Positions 14,526 to 19,175 of a DNA stretch of 19,175 nucleotides are shown here, piece by piece. The stretch covers positions 1 to 19,175 of the forward strand of contig CALDPL010000140.1 of assembly GCA_937911965.1 (NCBI GenBank), in the 5' to 3' direction. Below the pieces are notes generated by a model. That model saw only the letters and a program-made list of their open reading frames with translations. It was not told the DNA's origin and did not search any database. The stretch comes from an uncultured Allomuricauda sp. Its GTDB lineage: Bacteria; Bacteroidota; Bacteroidia; Flavobacteriales; Flavobacteriaceae. Every line of letters starts with the position of its first letter. Positions within the stretch are counted from its first letter, which is position 1. Position numbers and translations under genes: made by a program.

Positions 14526-15971
14526 ATGATCAAGAAATCAATCTCCCTGTCCCTGCTTTTCATGAGCCTGTCGATCACGGCCCAAAATGACTTTACCTCA
14601 CAACTTTATGAATCCTATGATCGGTTCCGGGAGCCTTCCCTTGAAAAAAGGAGGATCAAACATTCGGACATACAGGGCCTGATCCAAAAAATTGGGGCCA
14701 ACCCCAAGTTTGAGGTGCAAAAGGTCGGGGAATCCATCGAAGGAAGGGACCTTCATCTGATCAGCATCGGGTCCGGGGACGAGAATATTTTCCTTTGGTC
14801 CCAGATGCACGGGGACGAACCAACGGCCACCCAGGCCATCTTTGATATTCTGCACTTTTTGGATTCCCCCTACCTGGCTGCGGAAAAAGAGGTCATCCTA
14901 TCGAATTTGAAACTGCACTTCCTGCCCATGGTCAATCCGGACGGGGCAGAGGTGTACCAGCGCAGGAATGCCCTGGGAATCGACATCAACCGCGATGCTC
15001 TGCGGCTGCAATCCCCGGAAGGAAGGGCCTTGAAACGAATCCGGGACAGCCTGGATGCCTGTTTTGGTTTCAACCTGCACGACCAAAGCCGCTACTACAA
15101 TGCCGAGAGGACCCCAAAACCCGCCACCATTTCCTATTTGGCCGCCGCTTATAATTATGAGAAGGACATCAATGAGGTACGGGCCAATGCCATGAAGGTG
15201 ATCGTCTATATGGACCGAATCATCCAAAATTATGCCCCGGGGCAGGTGGGGAGGTACAGTGATGAATTCGAGCCCCGTGCCTTTGGGGACAACATCGCCA
15301 AATGGGGGACCAGTTTGATCTTGATCGAGTCCGGGGGATATGCCGACGACCGGGAAAAACAGGAAATACGGAAATTGAACTATGTTTCCATCCTATCGGC
15401 TCTTTATACCATAGCCAATAAAAGCTATAGGGACATTCCCCTTGAAGACTACGAAAAGATTCCCAACAACGACCGCAAGCTGTTCGACCTGAAGATCGAA
15501 AAGGTCACCTATGGGCTCTTGGGAAAGGATTATATCCTAGATCTTGGATTGTTCAGGAACGAAGTGGACCTCAAGGGCCATAACGATTTTTATTACAGGG
15601 CCTCCCTGGGCGATCAGGGAGACCTGTCCACCTTTTATGGCTATGAGACCTTTGACGCCACGGGATATAGGATCGTAGCCCCAAAAATGGTGGAGGTGGA
15701 ACGGATCGGAGATCCTTATGGATTGCTCAAAGATGGGGTGGCCTATGCCAAGGCACCCCTCAATGATAAGGAAAACTATTTCGAGCTCCCGATTCACTTG
15801 GTTGGCCCCGATTTCAAGCCCAAACCCCTCAAACTGCAACCGGGGATGAACCCCACTTTCTTTTTGGAACACAACGGGACCTTGACCCACGCCTTGATCA
15901 ATGGGTTTTTGATCGACCTTTCAAAGCCCCTGGAAGATCAAAAGTTTGGGAATGCCCTGATATACGATTGA
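14526..15971 (+). CDS. Secreted M14-family zinc carboxypeptidase
   Basis: A 481-aa protein beginning MIKKSISLSLLFMSLSITAQ, a signal peptide cut after AQ; an open frame 36 codons further upstream overlaps the amidase gene and is not used. Zinc and catalytic residues of M14: HGDE (His95, Glu98), IDINRDA (Asn155-Arg156), FNLHDQS (His185) and LIESGGY (Glu268). Residues after about 300 form a C-terminal extension with no motif I know. M14 enzymes remove C-terminal residues, and some cleave gamma-D-Glu-diaminopimelate in murein peptides. Next to the amidase and 3D protein, a murein-peptide substrate is plausible but not shown. It lies four bases after the amidase stop. Confidence 0.92.
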   Translation: MIKKSISLSLLFMSLSITAQNDFTSQLYESYDRFREPSLEKRRIKHSDIQGLIQKIGANPKFEVQKVGESIEGRDLHLISIGSGDENIFLWSQMHGDEPTATQAIFDILHFLDSPYLAAEKEVILSNLKLHFLPMVNPDGAEVYQRRNALGIDINRDALRLQSPEGRALKRIRDSLDACFGFNLHDQSRYYNAERTPKPATISYLAAAYNYEKDINEVRANAMKVIVYMDRIIQNYAPGQVGRYSDEFEPRAFGDNIAKWGTSLILIESGGYADDREKQEIRKLNYVSILSALYTIANKSYRDIPLEDYEKIPNNDRKLFDLKIEKVTYGLLGKDYILDLGLFRNEVDLKGHNDFYYRASLGDQGDLSTFYGYETFDATGYRIVAPKMVEVERIGDPYGLLKDGVAYAKAPLNDKENYFELPIHLVGPDFKPKPLKLQPGMNPTFFLEHNGTLTHALINGFLIDLSKPLEDQKFGNALIYD

Positions 15972-15975
15972 AAAA

Positions 15976-16020
15976 TGGGATCCCGGGACCCCTTGGGTCC
16001 GTTGTCCGTCGAATCCCGGG
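15976..16020. repeat. GC-rich inverted repeats after the M14 gene
   Basis: GGACCC-CTT-GGGTCC (15986-16000) is a perfect 6-bp hairpin with a 3-nt loop. CCCGGGA (15982-15988) can instead pair with TCCCGGG (16014-16020). ATCCCGGG occurs twice. There is no T-run, so it is not a canonical terminator, but it could end or stabilise the operon mRNA. Confidence 0.5.
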
Positions 16021-16096
16021 CACCCTTGGTATAATTTTTAAGGGCCTCTTCGGTCGATTTGATTAATTTAACTTTTATAATCCGAATCAATCATCC

Positions 16097-16708
16097 ATGA
16101 AAAAATCAATCTCCCTTTTGTTTTTGTCTTTTTTGATGGCCCTTCCCCTAATGGCCCAGAAAAAGTCCACAAGTTTGTTCAACGGCAAGGATCTGGAAGG
16201 CTGGGTCCAACACGGGGAAGAAAAATGGTATGTGGAAAATGGGGAACTGATCTGTGAAAGCGGACCCAAGGCCGAGTACGGATACCTCTCCACGGCCAAG
16301 GATTACAAGGATTTTGAATTGAGCCTGGAGTTCCTTCAGGAAGCCGATGGCAACAGTGGGGTGTTCATCCGTTCCGTCTTCGAGGGCACCAAGGTCAGCG
16401 GCTGGCAAGTGGAGGTGGCCCCCCTTGGAATGCACACCGGGGGCGTTTACGAATCCTATGGTCGGGGATGGTTGGTCAAACCGGACCCCGAAAAGGAAAA
16501 GGCCCTGAAGGTAGGGGAGTGGAACAGCATGAAGATCCGGGTGGTCGGCGGCAGCATCACTTCCTGGTTGAACGGAACCCAAATGATCCATCTCGAAGAT
16601 GAAAAAATAGCCCAGGGAGAAGGGGCAATTGCCCTTCAGATCCACGATGGGGGCGGAATTAAGGTGCGGTGGAGAAACATTGAGCTCGTTTCCCTGGATC
16701 CCCAATAA
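16097..16708 (+). CDS. Secreted 3-keto-disaccharide hydrolase (DUF1080) protein
   Basis: A 203-aa protein with signal peptide MKKSISLLFLSFLMALPLMA and cleavage before QKK. It is almost entirely one PF06439 domain (concanavalin-like jelly roll): SLFNGKDLEGWVQHG, GELICESGPKAEYGYLSTAK, FELSLEFLQEADGNSGVFIR, VEVAPLGMHTGGVYE, WNSMKIRVVGGSITSWLNG and GGGIKVRWRNIEL. The domain binds or hydrolyses 3-keto-glycosides in Bacteroidetes and Planctomycetes; many members are only annotated by domain. It converges on a second DUF1080 gene 13 bp away on the opposite strand, which suggests an old duplication or a shared sugar pathway. Confidence 0.93.
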   Translation: MKKSISLLFLSFLMALPLMAQKKSTSLFNGKDLEGWVQHGEEKWYVENGELICESGPKAEYGYLSTAKDYKDFELSLEFLQEADGNSGVFIRSVFEGTKVSGWQVEVAPLGMHTGGVYESYGRGWLVKPDPEKEKALKVGEWNSMKIRVVGGSITSWLNGTQMIHLEDEKIAQGEGAIALQIHDGGGIKVRWRNIELVSLDPQ

Positions 16709-16721
16709 TCCTTTTGCAAAT

Positions 16722-17660
16722 TTAGTTTTTGATCGGGGTCACCACAAAGCTCCTGAACTCGATGGGACCGTGGTCCCCTTGGAGCATGAAGGATCCCGGT
16801 TCCCCTTCCTTGCTGTCCAATGCCCCTCCGGTGATTCCCGGGATTGTCGTATCAGAAATCACCGTCCTGCCGTTGAGCACCACGGTGACCCTTCTGCCCA
16901 AAAGGGTTATATCATAGGTTTGCCATTGCCCGGCATCCTTGGCCGCATTTTCATTGGGTTCCAAAAAACCGTAGATTCCGCCAATATAGATATCCATGGG
17001 GTCCCGGCCCTTGTCGTCCTCGATCTGGACCTCGTAGCGGCCCCTAAGATATATCCCGCTATTGCTCCCCTTGGGGTATCGGAACTCCACGTGAAGCTTG
17101 AAGTCCCCGAACTTTTGATCGCTGATCAAATTGGAACCGGGCTGGGGACTGATCAGGATTCCGTCACGGACCTCCCATTGTTCTTTTTCCCCATCCATAT
17201 GCCACCCACTGAGGTCCCTTCCGTTGAAGAGTTCAATGGGCCTGTCCCATTTTGGGTTTTCCACATGGGCCAATTTGGGCGCCCGTTGCCCGGTCCATGG
17301 AATGACCGAACCGTCCGTATAGATCAGGGTACCTTCCAGGCGGTCACCGACAAGGCCCCCGTGCACGATCATATCACTGCCCTTGGGCTCCCACTGGTTG
17401 GGTATGCTGAAGGTGAATTTATGGTCCCCATAGGGATGTACCTCGGAAATGGGCCTTGCGCTGCCAAAGGCGAACACAAAACGCCCGATCAGGGTGGCAT
17501 TGCCCGAATGCCTGATCTCCAACCAGGAGGGAGCCGTTTTTCCCATAAAATCCAGTTCGAGGTCCCAACGTCCCTCCAGGGGACTGCTGTTCTGAGCATA
17601 TAGACCTAGGCCGGCACCAAATAATAGGGCGGCCATTGTCAGTTTGGAGAATGTTTTCAT
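16722..17660 (-). CDS. Secreted DUF1080 protein with an extra N-terminal beta domain
   Basis: A 312-aa protein; signal peptide MKTFSKLTMAALLFGAGLGL ending YAQ. Residues 25-130 form an N-terminal beta-rich domain (PLEGRWDLELDFMGKTAPSW, HSGNATLIGRFVFAFGSARP), of lipocalin-like appearance. Residues 140-312 are a PF06439 domain: IELFNGRDLSGWHMDG, FGDFKLHVEFRYPKGSNSGI, YEVQIEDDKGRDP, TYDITLLGRRVTVVLNGRTV and IEFRSFVV. It is longer than its convergent neighbour, and the two are not close copies. A role in glycoside or 3-keto-sugar breakdown in the periplasm is inferred. No terminator separates the two convergent stops. Confidence 0.92.
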   Translation of the reverse strand: MKTFSKLTMAALLFGAGLGLYAQNSSPLEGRWDLELDFMGKTAPSWLEIRHSGNATLIGRFVFAFGSARPISEVHPYGDHKFTFSIPNQWEPKGSDMIVHGGLVGDRLEGTLIYTDGSVIPWTGQRAPKLAHVENPKWDRPIELFNGRDLSGWHMDGEKEQWEVRDGILISPQPGSNLISDQKFGDFKLHVEFRYPKGSNSGIYLRGRYEVQIEDDKGRDPMDIYIGGIYGFLEPNENAAKDAGQWQTYDITLLGRRVTVVLNGRTVISDTTIPGITGGALDSKEGEPGSFMLQGDHGPIEFRSFVVTPIKN

Positions 17661-17723
17661 AAGGGTTTGGAATTAATCGGTTATCAAGCCCCAAGATAAG
17701 GATTTCCCCGAACACAAAATGCC

Positions 17724-18812
17724 CTATTCACATCCGCCCTTAAATCCGGTTGCGTTGAACTTGGTCTGTACCGCCCCCTTCAGGTTCCCCTGGCTGAGCT
17801 GTATGACCAGGTTGCTCACCCCACTGCCGTCGCGTTTTGGGGTGCAATATTCGAACAGATAGAAACTGTTTGCCTGCTCGGCCACCCTTTGGGAAATTTC
17901 GTTGAAGGTGTTTTCCAGTTCCTGCTTATTGGCTGCAAAGACACTGGCGGTCTTTCCGATTTCGGTCAATACCCCCGTATCGATCTCCGCACCCAGGCCT
18001 ATGGTAAAATAGGAGATGTTCCTATCGGCCTGTTGAACGGCCTTGATCGCATCCGACTCCTTGTAGCGGGAAGCCTGGTCCGTCCCATCGGTAAACAGGA
18101 CAATTGAGGCTGCCCCAATGGACTGGGTGTTTTTGTCCAAAAGATCCTCGGCTATCTTGGTGGATTTGATCACCGCCCCGTAAAGATCGGTGGAAACGTC
18201 CGAGCTGATATCCGATGTGATGCCGGCCACGGCCGCTGTCAATTCAGAGGTGGAGGAGGTCAGGTCGTTCAATAGATGGAGCTCGTTCTCCCCATCAAAC
18301 CAATATATGGCCATCTTGAAGGATTCCGTTTCGTCCTCGGGCATCACATTGGTGATGAAACTGGTGGAGGCCGCCTTCAATTCCTCCAGGCTGCTTGCCA
18401 GGACACTATTGCTCAGATCCAGTACCAAAAGGGTGTTGTTGTGGAACACTTGGGTATTGGAAGAGATCCGTGCCTGGGATTCCGAAGGGGAAATCAAATT
18501 GAAGCATTCGTCGTTCCTGCCCTGTTCATAAATGGTGAACTGCTCGGCCCCAAGGCCGGAAATAGGATTTCCAAGAAGGTCGGACACCTTGAACAAGATG
18601 GAAACTTTACCCGGAAGGGTGGTGAATTCATCCTGAATGGAAAGCAACAATTCATTTTCGTCGAAGCCCAGGCAATCATCGGGTTCCTTGCCCAAGCCCA
18701 ACTCACTGTCCCCGATATTAAAACTTACATCGTCGTCCGCATTGCCACAGGAGAGGAGGAGGAGACCAAAAAATAAAAGGAAGTAACTGCCGAATGTGAT
18801 TTTCATTTTCAT
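17724..18812 (-). CDS. Von Willebrand factor A-domain lipoprotein
   Basis: A 362-aa lipoprotein: hydrophobic FLLFFGLLLLSC with Cys22. Residues 67-100 look like an Ig-like or BACON-type strand set (GKVSILFKVSDLLGNPISGL). Residues 126-320 form a VWA domain with an intact MIDAS: DLSNS (Asp132, Ser134, Ser136), a conserved Thr near SSDVSTDLYGA, and FTDGTD. It therefore can bind a metal and probably protein ligands at the cell surface. Cysteines near both ends may form disulfides. No operon partner is in view. It may start at Met1 or at the second Met three codons later (18806). The palindrome at 18823-18838 lies just upstream. Confidence 0.9.
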   Translation of the reverse strand: MKMKITFGSYFLLFFGLLLLSCGNADDDVSFNIGDSELGLGKEPDDCLGFDENELLLSIQDEFTTLPGKVSILFKVSDLLGNPISGLGAEQFTIYEQGRNDECFNLISPSESQARISSNTQVFHNNTLLVLDLSNSVLASSLEELKAASTSFITNVMPEDETESFKMAIYWFDGENELHLLNDLTSSTSELTAAVAGITSDISSDVSTDLYGAVIKSTKIAEDLLDKNTQSIGAASIVLFTDGTDQASRYKESDAIKAVQQADRNISYFTIGLGAEIDTGVLTEIGKTASVFAANKQELENTFNEISQRVAEQANSFYLFEYCTPKRDGSGVSNLVIQLSQGNLKGAVQTKFNATGFKGGCE

Positions 18813-18822
18813 AAAAGTTAAT

Positions 18823-18838
18823 GTTCTGCATGCAGAAC
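18823..18838. promoter_or_regulatory. Perfect 16-bp palindrome upstream of the VWA gene
   Basis: GTTCTGCATGCAGAAC is a perfect palindrome, ending 10 nt upstream of the VWA start codon on the minus strand. Position and symmetry suit an operator for a dimeric regulator acting near the transcription start or leader. No matching second site is seen in the window. Confidence 0.6.
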
Positions 18839-18991
18839 GTACATTTTTCCGAAAAAGTATTTTGCCCCTTGCCCAACCCTTATAAAGAAAAGTTAAAATG
18901 AAAGGGCAATTGTTAAAATGGGGGCATTCCTCCCTTTTTTTGGTAATTTCAGTGCCTTAAACCAAATAGGCCACGGCCGAAACCCAAGTCG

Positions 18992-19032
18992 AACCTGCTA
19001 ACCAATGAATAGTATAACATACTAAACAGGTT
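18992..19032 (+). promoter_or_regulatory. Nested inverted repeats in the moaD leader
   Basis: TAGTAT-AAC-ATACTA (19010-19024) is a perfect 6-bp inverted repeat, enclosed by AACCTG (18992-18997) and CAGGTT (19027-19032). The outer arm ends 6 nt before the moaD start. It could be an operator or an RNA structure that covers the ribosome entry site. I do not recognise a known riboswitch. Confidence 0.45.
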
Positions 19033-19038
19033 GAACTT

Positions 19039-19175
19039 ATGACAATACTTTTGTTTGGAATCACCAAGGAAATCGTGGGCAGCCCCACGCTTTCAGTTCC
19101 CACATCCAGCGTAACGGGAAGAAAGATACCGGCCACCGTTGGGGAGCTCAAGGAATTTATGGCCAACAATTATCC
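19039..19175 (+). CDS. moaD: Molybdopterin synthase sulfur carrier subunit, partial
   Basis: The first 45 codons: MTILLFGITKEIVGSPTLSV, then ITGRKIP-like strand (VTGRKIPATVGELKEFMANN), cut by the window edge. This is the beta-grasp start of MoaD/ThiS proteins (LFGxxKxxVG, TVxELKxxL). The C-terminal GG that carries the thiocarboxylate lies outside. MoaD donates sulfur with MoaE to make molybdopterin. The neighbouring moa genes would be expected immediately downstream. Confidence 0.8.
   Translation, partial: MTILLFGITKEIVGSPTLSVPTSSVTGRKIPATVGELKEFMANNY

Noticed and set aside
18840..19038. Molybdenum cofactor riboswitch upstream of moaD
   Set aside because: The nested stems do not match the Moco aptamer layout as I know it, and this class is not typical of Bacteroidetes.
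1..19175. CRISPR array, tRNA, rRNA or intact insertion sequence
   Set aside because: No regularly spaced repeats, cloverleaf, rRNA segments or transposase motifs were recognised on either strand.

Overview
The window reads as chromosome of a Flavobacteriaceae-type Bacteroidetes, probably marine. The evidence is a short Bacteroidetes-style primary sigma factor (287 aa, no long region 1.1), a Flavobacteria-type SF2 helicase, secreted 3-keto-disaccharide hydrolase (DUF1080) proteins, many lipoproteins, few Shine-Dalgarno sequences, and a flavobacterial ArsR/DUF6428 pair. Family names come from motif recognition by eye; no database search was run.

Layout. 1-1023 (-): partial M19 dipeptidase lipoprotein. 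1156-2658 (+): a phosphorelay-like cassette with a protein resembling a histidine kinase/Hpt remnant that lacks its phospho-His, a small HEAT-like protein overlapping it by ATGA, and two paralogous microproteins of 32 and 33 aa. It ends at a strong bidirectional terminator shared with rpoD. 2724-3587 (-): rpoD-type sigma factor. 3831-6615 (+): SF2 helicase, then a group 1 glycosyltransferase. 6636-7624 (-): a graveyard of broken genes. It contains remnants of a type I restriction-modification cassette (XRE regulator tail, hsdM fragments, rhuM with a stop at codon 8, a Bro-N/Fic-like fragment), abutting the 5' stump of a secreted CocE/S15-type hydrolase gene. 7621-9309 (-): D-aminoacylase-like amidohydrolase lipoprotein without the usual HxH motif. 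9310-9803: unexplained gene-free stretch. 9804-10645 (-): DUF6428 and ArsR. 10732-11574 (+): menB with a terminator. 11622-11924: gene-poor, with one possible coding remnant. 11925-13259 (-): membrane-anchored serine hydrolase. 13437-15971 (+): tight run of a 3D-domain lipoprotein, a zinc amidase lipoprotein and an M14 carboxypeptidase. 16097-17660: two convergent DUF1080 proteins. 17724-18812 (-): VWA lipoprotein with a perfect 16-bp palindrome at its 5' end. 19039-19175 (+): start of moaD.

How it fits together. Much of the window encodes envelope hydrolases: dipeptidase, D-aminoacylase-like enzyme, serine hydrolase, amidase, M14 peptidase and DUF1080 proteins. The 13437-15971 run looks like one operon for cell-wall or peptide turnover. 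The most novel intact candidate is the 1156-2658 cassette. The most informative genomic structure is the decayed restriction cassette, whose two outer joints both fall right after nearly the same 29-30-nt sequence.
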